This document shows positions 26,113 through 34,918 of a stretch of 64,000 nt of DNA, in pieces. The position numbers and the translations under genes are program-made. This stretch comes from Novosphingobium sp. (GTDB lineage: Bacteria; Pseudomonadota; Alphaproteobacteria; Sphingomonadales; Sphingomonadaceae), in contig NZ_JBCNLP010000006.1 in the NCBI RefSeq assembly GCF_039595395.1, forward strand, positions 749,001 to 813,000, in the 5' to 3' direction. The notes beneath the pieces were generated by a model. It was not told the DNA's origin. It was given only the letters and a program-made list of their open reading frames with translations, and did not search any database. Each line of letters begins with the position of its first letter. Position 1 is the first letter of the stretch.

Positions 26113-27633
26113 TTGCAGCATCCCCGCCACCATGCCGCAGCAAATCCGGACCGGATTGCCTGCCTGTGCACCGCGACCGGCGCGCAGATGACCTATGCCG
26201 ATCTGGAAAGCGCGGCCAACCGGGGGGCGCATTTGCTGCGCAGCATGGGGTTGAGGCGCGGCGATGTGATCGCCGTGATGCTGGACAATGAAGCGGCGGT
26301 TTTCGCGATCGCCTGGGCCGCCGAACGGGCGGGGCTTTATCTGACCAGCGTCTCGACCAAATTGAGCATCGCCGATGCCGCCTATATTCTTGGCGATTGC
26401 GGGGCGCAGGTGCTGGTGGTCTCGGACCGGCTGACGGAGATGGCGACGCAGATCGCGGGCCTCTGCCCCGGCGTCACGCTGTATACGGTCAGCGCATGGC
26501 AGAAGGCCTGCGCCGACAGGCCTGAAACGCCGATCCCCGATGAAAGCCCAGGGGCCGACATGCTCTATTCCTCGGGCACCACGGGGCGGCCCAAGGGTAT
26601 CAAACCGGCCTTGCCGCAGGGGGCGCTGGGGGAAGAAACCGCGCTGATGCGGATGGGGGCGGCGCTTTATGGCATGGATGGCGCGATGGTCTATCTCTCG
26701 ACCTCGCCGCTCTATCATGCGGCGCCTTTGCGCTGGGCGATGACGGTCCAGCGCTTTGGCGGGACGGTGCTGATCATGCCGCGCTTCGACGCCGAAACCG
26801 CGCTGGCGCTGATCGAGCGGCACAGGGTGACGCATGGCACATGGGTGCCCACCCATTTTGTGCGGTTGCTCAAATTGCCGGAGGAGGTTCGCAAGCGCTA
26901 TGACCTTTCGTCTCAGCGCGCCGCCATCCATGCGGGCGCGCCCTGTCCTGTCTCCGTCAAGCACGCGATGATCGACTGGTGGGGCCCCATCATCGAGGAA
27001 TATTATTCGGGCACGGAAATGTGCGGCATCACCGCCCTGTCATCCGCCCAGTGGCTTGAGCGGCCCGGCTCGGTCGGCCCGGCGGTGATTGGCACGATCC
27101 GTATTCTGGATGACGAGGGATGTGAATGTCCGGCGGGTCAGGTGGGAAATATCTATTTCGCGGATGGACCCGGCTTTGAATATCACAATGATCCCGCCAA
27201 GACCGAGGCGGCCCATAATGCCCATGGCTGGGCGACCATGGGCGATATCGGGCATGTCGATAAGGATGGCTTTCTGTTTTTGACCGACCGCAAGAACTTC
27301 ATGATCATATCGGGCGGCGTCAATATCTATCCTCAGGAGATCGAGAATGTCCTGATCACGCACCCGTCTGTTTGCGATGTCGCGGTGATCGGCGTTCCCG
27401 ACGAGGAGCTGGGCGAGACTGTTCTGGCCGTTGTGCAACCCGCCGCCGGCGTGAAGGGGGACGACAGGCTTGCCGAAACCCTGAGGCTCTATGCCAGAAA
27501 CGGGCTGGGCGGGGTCAAGACGCCGAAGCATTTCGAATTTCGCGATGATCCACTGCGGGAACCGACAGGCAAGCTGTTGAAAGCCAAGCTGATCGCCGAA
27601 TTCAAAGCGCGCGGCGTGGCTGCGGGCGGATAA
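26113..27633 (+). CDS. Acyl-CoA synthetase (AMP-forming)
   Basis: A 506-residue ANL-superfamily ligase. Phosphate loop YSSGTTGRPKGI near 150, EYYSGTEMCGIT near 295, hinge DRKNFMIISGGVNIYPQEIE near 395 and the C-terminal lysine in REPTGKLLKAKL. The start is taken as TTG at 26113, with GGAGAGG (26102-26108) just upstream, because it yields the family's usual N-terminus (QHPRHHAAANPDR); the ATG at 25993 would add 40 residues that do not fit. It is followed 59 bp later by the ferredoxin gene. It would activate the acid made by the P450-operon dehydrogenases. Confidence 0.9.
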   Translation: MQHPRHHAAANPDRIACLCTATGAQMTYADLESAANRGAHLLRSMGLRRGDVIAVMLDNEAAVFAIAWAAERAGLYLTSVSTKLSIADAAYILGDCGAQVLVVSDRLTEMATQIAGLCPGVTLYTVSAWQKACADRPETPIPDESPGADMLYSSGTTGRPKGIKPALPQGALGEETALMRMGAALYGMDGAMVYLSTSPLYHAAPLRWAMTVQRFGGTVLIMPRFDAETALALIERHRVTHGTWVPTHFVRLLKLPEEVRKRYDLSSQRAAIHAGAPCPVSVKHAMIDWWGPIIEEYYSGTEMCGITALSSAQWLERPGSVGPAVIGTIRILDDEGCECPAGQVGNIYFADGPGFEYHNDPAKTEAAHNAHGWATMGDIGHVDKDGFLFLTDRKNFMIISGGVNIYPQEIENVLITHPSVCDVAVIGVPDEELGETVLAVVQPAAGVKGDDRLAETLRLYARNGLGGVKTPKHFEFRDDPLREPTGKLLKAKLIAEFKARGVAAGG

Positions 27634-27692
27634 GCGAAAACGCTTTCACCCTCCGATACCGCATTGGAAAATGCACTGACCGGGAGCAGTTT

Positions 27693-28010
27693 GTGGCCAA
27701 TCTTCATGTGATCGATCTTGCCGGAACGGAAACCATAATCTCTGCGCCGCCGGGCATCAGCCTGATGGAGGCGCTGCGCAATCATGGTTTTGACGATCTG
27801 CTGGCCTTGTGCGGCGGCTGCTGTTCCTGCGCCACCTGCCATGTCTATGTGGAAGCCGGTCCGGACAGTATGAGAACCCCCGCCAGCGACGATGAGGCCG
27901 ATCTGCTCGACAGTTCGCTTCACCGTCAGGACCATTCACGCCTGTCCTGCCAGATCGCCATCACCGAGGATCTTGATGGCCTTCGGGTGCGCCTCGCTCC
28001 CGCCGATTGA
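27693..28010 (+). CDS. [2Fe-2S] ferredoxin, P450 redox partner
   Basis: A 105-residue adrenodoxin/putidaredoxin-type ferredoxin. Cluster ligands C40, C46, C49 (pattern C-x5-C-x2-C) and C86 (in LSCQI) are all present, with the acidic helix SDDEADLLD typical of the P450-docking surface. The start is GTG at 27693, with GGGAG six bases upstream. It is very likely the electron donor to the P450 at 22289-23527; a reductase must be encoded elsewhere. Two extra cysteines (C43, C44) inside the cluster loop are unusual but occur in this subgroup. Confidence 0.92.
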   Translation: MANLHVIDLAGTETIISAPPGISLMEALRNHGFDDLLALCGGCCSCATCHVYVEAGPDSMRTPASDDEADLLDSSLHRQDHSRLSCQIAITEDLDGLRVRLAPAD

Positions 28011-28076
28011 GAGGTGCTTATGGCGCGATCCTGCAACAGGCGGCTGCCCATCCGGCGAAACATGGCGCGGCGGCCG

Positions 28077-28694
28077 TCAGCGCGGGCGGAAGCCTTGTGC
28101 CAGAAGCGACACCAGATGGGTGGCAATATCCGCAGCCGTTTCGGTGCCTTGCGGATCGTGCCAGCGTGCCGGCCAGTTCAGCGCCCCAGCCAGAGCGAAG
28201 GCCAGCATCTTGGGATCGACCGGCGCGATCGAACCATCGTCGATCCCGTCGCGGATCAACTGGCGCATGGCCGTGTCGATCTGCCGCTTGAGCGCGTGAA
28301 ACTGCTTGCGGCTGTCGGGGCTCAGTGCTTCGTCGCCGGTCAGGATCACGCAGCGGCCGAAATCATCCATGTTGATCTCGGCATAGCGAGTGAGGAAGGC
28401 GATCAGCCTGTCAATGCCCCGTCCCGGCCGCGCTTGCGATGCTTGCGCCGCCTCGATCAGTTGCGCCAGGCCGAAGGTCACGCATTCGAAGAGCACCTGA
28501 TCCTTGTTGCCCAGATAGTGGTAGATCGTCGGCTTGGAGACACCCAGCCGCGCGGCCACATCATCGAGCGACGTCTGGTGAAAGCCCTTTTCGTTGAACA
28601 TCTGCACCGCCGCGCGCAGCACCGCATCGCGCTTGGCCTGGCGGGCGCTGCTGCGCTGCTGGGCGGTCTGGAAGGGGGATGCTGGGCTGTTCAA
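28077..28694 (-). CDS. TetR-family transcriptional repressor
   Basis: A 205-residue TetR/AcrR regulator with the N-terminal HTH (KGFHQTSLDDVAARLGVS, then KPTIYHYLGNKDQV) and an all-helical ligand domain. The start is read as TTG at 28694 because AGGAG lies seven bases upstream; a GTG at 28727 has no such site. It diverges from the acyl-CoA dehydrogenase operon at 28797, and a TetR-like operator overlaps that promoter. By analogy with FadR/PsrA/KstR2-type regulators it probably releases DNA on binding an acyl-CoA intermediate; that ligand is inferred. Confidence 0.9.
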   Translation of the reverse strand: MNSPASPFQTAQQRSSARQAKRDAVLRAAVQMFNEKGFHQTSLDDVAARLGVSKPTIYHYLGNKDQVLFECVTFGLAQLIEAAQASQARPGRGIDRLIAFLTRYAEINMDDFGRCVILTGDEALSPDSRKQFHALKRQIDTAMRQLIRDGIDDGSIAPVDPKMLAFALAGALNWPARWHDPQGTETAADIATHLVSLLAQGFRPR

Positions 28695-28736
28695 AAATCT
28701 CTCCTGCAAAATCGGCTTGCACGGCACGGGGAAGGC

Positions 28737-28763
28737 TTGACACGAAACCGCGTCGAATACAAT
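28737..28763 (+). promoter_or_regulatory. Sigma70-type promoter of the beta-oxidation operon
   Basis: TTGACA (28737-28742) and TACAAT (28758-28763) are separated by 15 bases, slightly short but close to consensus. Transcription would begin near 28770, inside the adjacent inverted repeat and about 27 bases before the ATG at 28797. Confidence 0.55.
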
Positions 28764-28778
28764 CTACTCATCAGTAGA
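28763..28778. promoter_or_regulatory. TetR operator candidate
   Basis: TCTACT-CATC-AGTAGA is a perfect 6-bp inverted repeat with a 4-base spacer. It starts at the last base of the -10 box and covers the expected transcription start, the classic position for repression by the divergently encoded TetR protein. Confidence 0.65.
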
Positions 28779-28796
28779 AAATAGACTGGAGAGTTT

Positions 28797-29929
28797 ATGA
28801 TTCTCTCTGACACCCAGCAGGCTGTGCAGGAGATGGTGCGGGATTTCGCCCGGCAGCGGCTGTATCCCGATGCCCTGCGGCATGAGGCCGACGGCGCCTA
28901 TCCCGCTGATCTCTTTCCGGAACTGGCGCAGCTTGGCCTGATGGGCATGACCGCGCCGGAAGCCGCAGGCGGGGCGGGCGTGGACTATGTCAGCTATGCT
29001 CTGGCGCTGATCGAGATCGCGGCGGGGGATGGTGCGCTCTCGACGATCCTGTCGATCCACAACAGCCTGATCGTCTCGGCCTTGCTGCGCTATGGCAGCG
29101 CGGGGCAGCAGGCGCGTTTCCTGCCCGATCTGATCGCGGGCCGTTACACTGGCGCCTTCGCCCTGACCGAGCCGATGCCGGATCGGATGCCGCAGCGCTG
29201 CGCACGCGCGCCACGCGGGTGGAAGGCGGCTGGCGGCTGAACGGCGCCAAGCAGTTCATTTCCAACGGGCGGATCGGCAAGCTGGCCATCACCTTTGCGC
29301 TCAGCGATCCGGCGGCCGGCAAGAAGGGCATCAGCGCCTTTCTGGTGCCCACCGACAGCCCCGGCTATGGCGTCGACAAGGTGGAGCACAAGCTGGGCCA
29401 GGGCGCGTCGGACACCTGCGCCATCCGTTTCGACGACGTCTTCGTGCCCGATGATCTGGTGCTGGGCACGCCGGGCGAGGGCTATCGCATTGCGCTTTCC
29501 AATCTGGAGGCGGGGCGCATCGGCATCGCCGCCCAGAGCATCGGCATGGCGCAGGCCGCGCTGGAGATCGCCATCACCTATGCCAAGGACCGCAAGAGCT
29601 TTGGCCAGCCCATCATCCATCATCAGGCCGTGGGCCATCGCCTCGCCGATCTCGCCGCGAAGTTGGAGGCCGCGCGCCAGTTGGTGCTGCATGCCGCCGC
29701 GGTGAAGGATACCGGAGCCTCGTGCCTGAAAGAGGCCTCGATGGCCAAGCTGGTGGCCTCTGAAACCGCCGAGGCGGTGGTCTCGGGTGCGATCCAGACT
29801 TTGGGCGGTTACGGCTATCTGGAAGAGTATCGCGTCGCCAAGATCTACCGCGATGTGCGCGTCTGCCAGATCTACGAGGGCACGTCCGACATTCAGCGCA
29901 TGGTGATCGCGCGGGCGCTGGCGGAATAG
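28797..29929 (+). pseudogene. Acyl-CoA dehydrogenase with a single-base frameshift
   Basis: The first part (28797 to about 29174) reads as a normal acyl-CoA dehydrogenase N-terminus (TQQAVQEMVRDFARQRLYPD, then IHNSLIVSALLRYG) and breaks inside the conserved TEPDAGSD motif. Bases 29165-29185 read as TEP then shift; restoring one G after 29174 gives TEPDAGSDAAALRTRATRVEG and joins perfectly to the second part (GGWRLNGAKQFISNGR, LGGYGYLEEYRV, catalytic Glu region YEGTSDIQR). The restored protein would be about 377 residues. As written the enzyme lacks everything after ~125 residues. It is either a recent inactivation or a base-call error, and it is the first gene of the TetR-controlled operon. 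Confidence 0.85.
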
Positions 29930-29967
29930 CCGGCGCATTTCACACCATCAAATCTGGGAGAGAATGC

Positions 29968-30735
29968 ATGGATATCAGCGGATTGGCAGCCATCGTCACG
30001 GGCGGCGCCTCGGGCCTTGGCGCGGCGACGGCGGAATTGCTGGCGGCGCGCGGCGCGAAGGTCACGCTGTTCGATCTCAATGCCGAGGTCGGGCAGGGCA
30101 AGGCGCAGGAGATCGGCGGAGCCTTTGCCAAGGTCGATGTCACCGATGCCTCCAGCGTCGAGCAGGCGATCGCGCAGGCCGAGGCGGCCCATGGCAAGGC
30201 GCGCATTCTGGTCAATTGCGCGGGCATTGCCCCGCCCGCCAAGGTCATCAGCCGCGAGGGCGCGCCCCTGCCGCTGGCCAGCTTCGCCAAGATCATCAAC
30301 ATCAATCTGATCGGCACCTTCAATGTGCTCTCGCAGTTCGCGGCGCGGATTTTCGATGCCGAAGTCCTGAACGCGGATGGCGAGCGCGGCATCATCGTCA
30401 ACACCGCCAGCGTCGCGGCCTTCGACGGGCAGATCGGCCAGCCCGCCTATGCCGCCAGCAAGGGCGGCGTGGTGGCCATGGCGCTGCCCATCGCCCGCGA
30501 GTTCGCGCGTTACGGCATCCGGGTGAACACCATCGCGCCGGGCATTTTCTGGACCCCGATGCTGGCGGGCCTGCCTCAGGAGGCCCAAGACTCGCTGGGC
30601 AAGCAGACGCCTTTTCCCAGCCGCCTTGGCCACCCGAGCGAATATGCCAAAATGGTCGAGGCGATGATCGCCAACCCCATGCTGAACGGCGAAGTCGTCC
30701 GTCTGGACGGTGCCATCCGGCTCGCCGCGAAATGA
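29968..30735 (+). CDS. SDR, 3-hydroxyacyl-CoA dehydrogenase type II-like
   Basis: A 255-residue SDR closely paralogous to the one at 16794-17561: same length, same TGGASGLG (12-19), LFDLN acidic residue for NAD(H), NCAG, VNTASVAAFDGQIGQP, YAASKGG and IAPGIFWTP. It oxidises 3-hydroxyacyl-CoA by family analogy. GGGAGAGA precedes the ATG, and its stop overlaps the next start (ATGA). Sequence match between the paralogues is high along the whole length, suggesting duplication within this island or parallel acquisition. Confidence 0.93.
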   Translation: MDISGLAAIVTGGASGLGAATAELLAARGAKVTLFDLNAEVGQGKAQEIGGAFAKVDVTDASSVEQAIAQAEAAHGKARILVNCAGIAPPAKVISREGAPLPLASFAKIININLIGTFNVLSQFAARIFDAEVLNADGERGIIVNTASVAAFDGQIGQPAYAASKGGVVAMALPIAREFARYGIRVNTIAPGIFWTPMLAGLPQEAQDSLGKQTPFPSRLGHPSEYAKMVEAMIANPMLNGEVVRLDGAIRLAAK

Positions 30736-31916
30736 GTGCGCTCTCCCCCGAGGTGCTGGCGCTGGCCGACCGCGTCGAGGCCTTCGTGCGAAATGTGGTC
30801 GCGCCCTATGAGCAGGATCCACGCCGCGATCACCATGGCGCCCCCTCCGACGCGCTGGTCCATGATCTGCGCGGCAAGGCGCGCGAGGCGGGCGTGCTCA
30901 CCCCGCATATCCGCCCTGATGGCAGCCATCTCACCCAGCGCGAAACGGCGGCGGTGCTGATCCGCAGTGGCCTCTCGCCGCTGGGGCCGCTGGCCTGCAA
31001 CACGGCGGCGCCCGATGAGGGCAATATGTACCTCATCCGCCATGTCGCCAGCCCGGCCTTGCAGGAGCGTTTCCTCAAGCCGCTGGTCGAGGGGCGCACC
31101 CGCTCGGCCTTTTTCATGACCGAGCCCGCCGAATTGCAGGGCGCGGGCGCCGATCCCTCGATGATGATCACCACCACCCGCCGTGACGGCAACCATTGGG
31201 TGGTGAATGGCAAAAAATGCTTCATCACCGGGGCGAATGGAGCGGGCGTCGGCATCGTCATGGCGCGCTCCGAAGAGGAGGATGCGCCGGGCGCCTGCAT
31301 GTTCCTGGTCGATCTGCCCGATCCGGCGATCACCATCACCGGCGCGCCCAACACCATCGACAATTCGATGCCCGGCACCCATGCCGAGCTGACCATCGAC
31401 AATCTGCGCATCCCCGCCGACCAGATGCTGGGGCAGGCGGGCGAGGGCTTCAAATATGCGCAGGTGCGGCTCAGCCCGGCGCGGCTGTCGCATTGCATGC
31501 GCTGGCTGGGGGCCTGCATCCGCGCGCAGGAGATCGCCACCGATTACGCCTGCCGCCGCCATGCTTTCGGCAAGCAACTGATCGAGCATGAGGGCGTGGG
31601 CTTTATGCTGGCCGAGAACCGCATCCTGCTCAAGCAATGCGAGCTGATGATCGATTGGTGCGCCAGCGTGCTGGACACCGGCAGTCTGGGCGCGGTGGAA
31701 AGCTCGATGACCAAGGTCTCGGTGTCCGAGGCGCTGATGAAGGTGGCCGACAATTGCGTGCAGGTGATGGGCGGCACGGGCGTCACCGACAAGACCATCG
31801 TCGAGCAGGTCTTCCGTGAGATCCGCGCCTTCCGCATCTATGACGGCCCGACCGAGGTCCACAAATGGAGCCTCGCCAAGGCCATCCGCCGCGAGTGGAG
31901 GCAGGCCCATGGTTGA
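30732..31916 (+). CDS. Acyl-CoA dehydrogenase, ACAD10/11-like
   Basis: A 394-residue acyl-CoA dehydrogenase with FFMTEPAELQGAGADPS in place of the common TEPxAGSD motif, NGKKCFITGANGA, RHAFGKQLIEHEG and a C-terminal YDGPTEVHKWSLA containing the likely catalytic Glu. This pattern (long TEP loop, GPTEVHK end) is that of the ACAD10/ACAD11 group. It is translationally coupled to the SDR before it, and its last codons overlap the kinase-like gene after it (31909), the gene partner expected for this subgroup. Dehydrogenation of an acyl-CoA is likely, but related proteins convert phosphorylated 4-hydroxyacyl-CoAs. Confidence 0.9.
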   Translation: MSALSPEVLALADRVEAFVRNVVAPYEQDPRRDHHGAPSDALVHDLRGKAREAGVLTPHIRPDGSHLTQRETAAVLIRSGLSPLGPLACNTAAPDEGNMYLIRHVASPALQERFLKPLVEGRTRSAFFMTEPAELQGAGADPSMMITTTRRDGNHWVVNGKKCFITGANGAGVGIVMARSEEEDAPGACMFLVDLPDPAITITGAPNTIDNSMPGTHAELTIDNLRIPADQMLGQAGEGFKYAQVRLSPARLSHCMRWLGACIRAQEIATDYACRRHAFGKQLIEHEGVGFMLAENRILLKQCELMIDWCASVLDTGSLGAVESSMTKVSVSEALMKVADNCVQVMGGTGVTDKTIVEQVFREIRAFRIYDGPTEVHKWSLAKAIRREWRQAHG

Positions 31917-32970
31917 CGACATCGCCGCCGCCAACAGCGGCGCGGGAGATTTGCGCACCGCGCTGGATGTGGCGGCGCTGGAAACATGGCTGGCTGCTCA
32001 TGTGAACGGCTTTGCCGGGCCGCTGGCGGTCAGCCAGTTCAACGGGGGCCAGTCCAACCCGACCTATCGGCTCGAGACGCCGGGGGCCAGCTATGTGCTG
32101 CGCCGCAAGCCTGCCGGGCCGATCCTGAAGGGCGCGCATGATGTGCTGCGCGAGGCACGCGTGCAGCAGGCGCTGGCAGGCAGCGATGTGCCGGTGGCGC
32201 GCATTCTGGGTGTCTGCGAGGACGAAGCCGTGATCGGCAGCGCCTTCTACGTCATGGCGATGGTGGAGGGCCGGGTCTTCTGGGACGCCGCCTTCACGCA
32301 GGTGCCCAGGGACCAGCGCGCCGCCTATTATGACGAAATGAACCGTGTGATCGCGGCGCTGCATGGCGTGGACCATGCTGCGGTCGGCCTTGGCGATTAC
32401 GGCCGTCCGGGCAATTATTTCGAGCGCCAGATCACCCGCTGGACCCGCCAGTACGAAGCCGATGAGCTGGCCGGGCGCGATCCCGATATGGACGCGCTGG
32501 TGGCATGGCTGCCCACCGCCATTCCGGCGGGGGATGAGACCACCATCGTCCACGGCGATTTCCGCTGCGACAACATGATCTTCCACCCCACGCAGCCGCG
32601 CATTCTGGCGGTGCTGGACTGGGAACTCTCCACGCTGGGCCATCCGCTGGCCGATTTCGCCTATCACGCGATGATGTACCGCATGCCGCCCGATATCGTG
32701 GCCGGGCTGGGCGGTGCCGATCCCGTGGCTCTGGGCCTGCCCGGCGAGGCGGATTACATCGCCACCTATTGCGCCCGCACGGGTCGCGACACAATCGCCC
32801 ATTGGGATTTCTACATCGCTTTCCAGTTCTTTCGTCTGGCGGCGATCTTTCACGGCATCAAGGGGCGCGTGCTGCGCGGCAATGCCTCCAACGCCCAGGC
32901 GGCGGCGCGGGCCGAAGCCTTCCCCCGCCTGACACGCCTTGCGCGCGACGCCATGGAGGCCTGCACATGA
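31909..32970 (+). CDS. Aminoglycoside-phosphotransferase-fold kinase (ACAD10/11 N-domain-like)
   Basis: A 353-residue APH/choline-kinase-fold protein. The nucleotide lysine lies in YVLRRKPAG near 65; the catalytic loop IVHGDFRCDNMIFH and Mg-binding VLDWELSTLGHPLADFAY are intact, so it should be an active kinase. GGAGG lies seven bases before the ATG at 31909. In animals this domain is fused to ACAD10/11, and in Pseudomonas LvaA is a separate kinase that phosphorylates 4-hydroxyvaleryl-CoA. The tight pairing with an ACAD gene here suggests a 4- or gamma-hydroxyacyl-CoA kinase, not antibiotic resistance. Confidence 0.88.
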   Translation: MVDDIAAANSGAGDLRTALDVAALETWLAAHVNGFAGPLAVSQFNGGQSNPTYRLETPGASYVLRRKPAGPILKGAHDVLREARVQQALAGSDVPVARILGVCEDEAVIGSAFYVMAMVEGRVFWDAAFTQVPRDQRAAYYDEMNRVIAALHGVDHAAVGLGDYGRPGNYFERQITRWTRQYEADELAGRDPDMDALVAWLPTAIPAGDETTIVHGDFRCDNMIFHPTQPRILAVLDWELSTLGHPLADFAYHAMMYRMPPDIVAGLGGADPVALGLPGEADYIATYCARTGRDTIAHWDFYIAFQFFRLAAIFHGIKGRVLRGNASNAQAAARAEAFPRLTRLARDAMEACT

Positions 32971-33761
32971 CCGACCAACCCGTTTTGCTGCACCGCGATG
33001 GCGCCGTCGCCGTGGTGACATTGAACCGCCCGGAGGCGGGCAACACCGTCAATATGCCGCTGGCGCAGGCACTGGAGCAGGCCGTGGATGAGGCGCTGGC
33101 CGATCCGGCGCTGCGCTGTGTGGTGCTGACCGGCGCGGGCAAGCTGTTCTGCGGCGGCGGCGATATTGCCGGCTTTGCACAAGCGCCGGATGCCTCGGCC
33201 TATCTGTTCGATCTGGCGGGCACGCTGCATCGCTCGGTCAGCAGGCTGGTGCATGGGGCCAAGCCGGTGGTCACGCTGGTCAACGGCCCGGCGGCGGGGG
33301 CGGGGCTGAGCCTGGCGCTGCTGGGCGATGTGGTCTTGTCATCGGCGACGGCGCATTTCACCGCGGCCTATGGCTTTGTCGGCCTGACGCCTGATGGCGG
33401 GATGAGCTGGCTGCTGCCCCGGCTGGTCGGCCTGCGCCGCGCTCAGGAGATCATCCTGACCAACCGTCGCATCGGCGCGCAAGAGGCGCAGGCCATCGGC
33501 CTCGTCACGCGCGTGGTTGAGGCAGAGGCCTTGCAGGAGGAAGGCATGGCGCTGGCCCACACGCTGGCCGCCGGGCCGACGGCGGCGCTGGGCGGGGCGC
33601 GCGCGCTGCTGGCCGCCGGTTTCCAGCAGGATCTCGACAGTCACCTTGCCCTCGAAGCCGCCCGCATCGCGCAGGCCGGTGCCACAGCCGAAGCGCGCGA
33701 AGGCATCGCCGCCTTTGTCGAACGCCGCAAACCCGATTTTACCGAAAGGAAGCCGTCATGA
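32967..33761 (+). CDS. Enoyl-CoA hydratase/isomerase
   Basis: A 264-residue crotonase-family protein: LFCGGGDIAGF and NGPAAGAGLSLALLGD form the oxyanion hole. The catalytic segment reads TAAYGFVGLTPDGGMSWLLP, where an aspartate replaces one of the usual glutamates, so it may be an isomerase (for example PaaG-like) instead of a hydratase. It overlaps the kinase stop by ATGA and the thiolase start by ATGA, embedding it in a continuously coupled operon. Confidence 0.88.
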   Translation: MTDQPVLLHRDGAVAVVTLNRPEAGNTVNMPLAQALEQAVDEALADPALRCVVLTGAGKLFCGGGDIAGFAQAPDASAYLFDLAGTLHRSVSRLVHGAKPVVTLVNGPAAGAGLSLALLGDVVLSSATAHFTAAYGFVGLTPDGGMSWLLPRLVGLRRAQEIILTNRRIGAQEAQAIGLVTRVVEAEALQEEGMALAHTLAAGPTAALGGARALLAAGFQQDLDSHLALEAARIAQAGATAEAREGIAAFVERRKPDFTERKPS

Positions 33762-34918
33762 GCGAAGCCTATATCGTCGAAGCCGCCCGCACCGCCGGGG
33801 GGAAGCGCAAGGGCGCTCTGGCCGAATGGCACCCCGCCGATATGGCGGGCGAGGTGCTCAACGCTCTGGTCGACCGCTCCGGCATCGATCCGGCGGCCAT
33901 CGAGGATGTGATCCTGGGCTGCGTCACCCAGGCGGGCGAGCAGGGCTTTGCCTTTGCCCGCAACGCCGTGCTGGCCTCCAGGCTGCCGCAGAGCGTTCCG
34001 GCGGTGACGGTGGACCGCCAGTGCGGATCGAGCCAGCAATGCGTGCAGTTCGCGGCTCAGGCGGTGATGAGCGGCACGCAGGATGTGGTGATCGCGGCGG
34101 GCGGCGAGAGTATGACGCGCGTGCCGATGTTCTCGAACATTGCCTATCACGAAAGCGCCGGGGTGGGCATCGGGCCGTTCTCGCCGCGCATTCTCGACCG
34201 CTTTGGCGTGAAAGAGTTCAGCCAGTTCGCGGGGGCCGAGATGATCGCTGCCAAATATGGCTTCGATCGCGAGACGCTGGACCGCTTCGCCCTGCAAAGC
34301 CATCAGCGCGCCCATGCCGCCACGCAGGCGGGGGCCTTCGACAAGGAGATCGTGCCGCTGGCGGTGGCGGGCGGGCTGCATCGCCACGATGAGGGCATCC
34401 GCGCGGATGCCACGCTGGAGGGCATCGGCGCGGTCAAGCTGCTGCAGGAGGGCGGGGTGATCTCGGCGGCCAATGCCAGCCAGATCTGCGATGGCGCCTC
34501 GGGCGTGCTGGTGGTCAATGCTGCGGGGCTGAAGACTCATAACCTCAAGCCCATCGCGCGCATCGTCAATCTGACGGTGAGCGCGGGCGATCCGGTCATC
34601 ATGCTGGAAGAGCCGATCGAGGCCACGCGCAAGGCGCTGGCCAAGGCGGGGCTGACCATCGAGGACATCGATCTCTATGAGGTGAACGAGGCTTTCGCGC
34701 CCGTGCCGCTGGCCTGGGCCAAGGCGCTGGGCGCCGATCCGGCGAAGCTCAATGTCAATGGCGGGGCCATTGCGCTGGGCCACCCGCTGGGTGCCACGGG
34801 CACCAAGCTGATGACCACGCTGATCCATGCGCTGCATGCGCGGGGGCTGCGCTATGGCCTGCAGGCGGTGTGCGAGGGCGGTGGTATCGCCAATGTCACC
34901 ATTGTGGAGGCGGTGTGA
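33758..34918 (+). CDS. Thiolase (acetyl-CoA acyltransferase)
   Basis: A 386-residue thiolase with all catalytic residues: nucleophile C89 in VDRQCGSSQQC, NEAFA near 311, H342 in GGAIALGHPLGATG and C372 in CEGGGIAN. It cleaves 3-ketoacyl-CoA to acetyl- or propionyl-CoA plus the shortened acyl-CoA, completing the beta-oxidation cycle of this operon. It shares one base with the next start (TGATG). Length is normal. Chain-length preference cannot be read from the sequence. Confidence 0.95.
   Translation: MSEAYIVEAARTAGGKRKGALAEWHPADMAGEVLNALVDRSGIDPAAIEDVILGCVTQAGEQGFAFARNAVLASRLPQSVPAVTVDRQCGSSQQCVQFAAQAVMSGTQDVVIAAGGESMTRVPMFSNIAYHESAGVGIGPFSPRILDRFGVKEFSQFAGAEMIAAKYGFDRETLDRFALQSHQRAHAATQAGAFDKEIVPLAVAGGLHRHDEGIRADATLEGIGAVKLLQEGGVISAANASQICDGASGVLVVNAAGLKTHNLKPIARIVNLTVSAGDPVIMLEEPIEATRKALAKAGLTIEDIDLYEVNEAFAPVPLAWAKALGADPAKLNVNGGAIALGHPLGATGTKLMTTLIHALHARGLRYGLQAVCEGGGIANVTIVEAV

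Noticed and set aside
31909..32970. Reading the APH-fold protein as an antibiotic-resistance kinase
   Set aside because: It lies inside a coupled beta-oxidation operon next to an ACAD10/11-like gene; this subgroup acts on hydroxyacyl-CoAs, not aminoglycosides.
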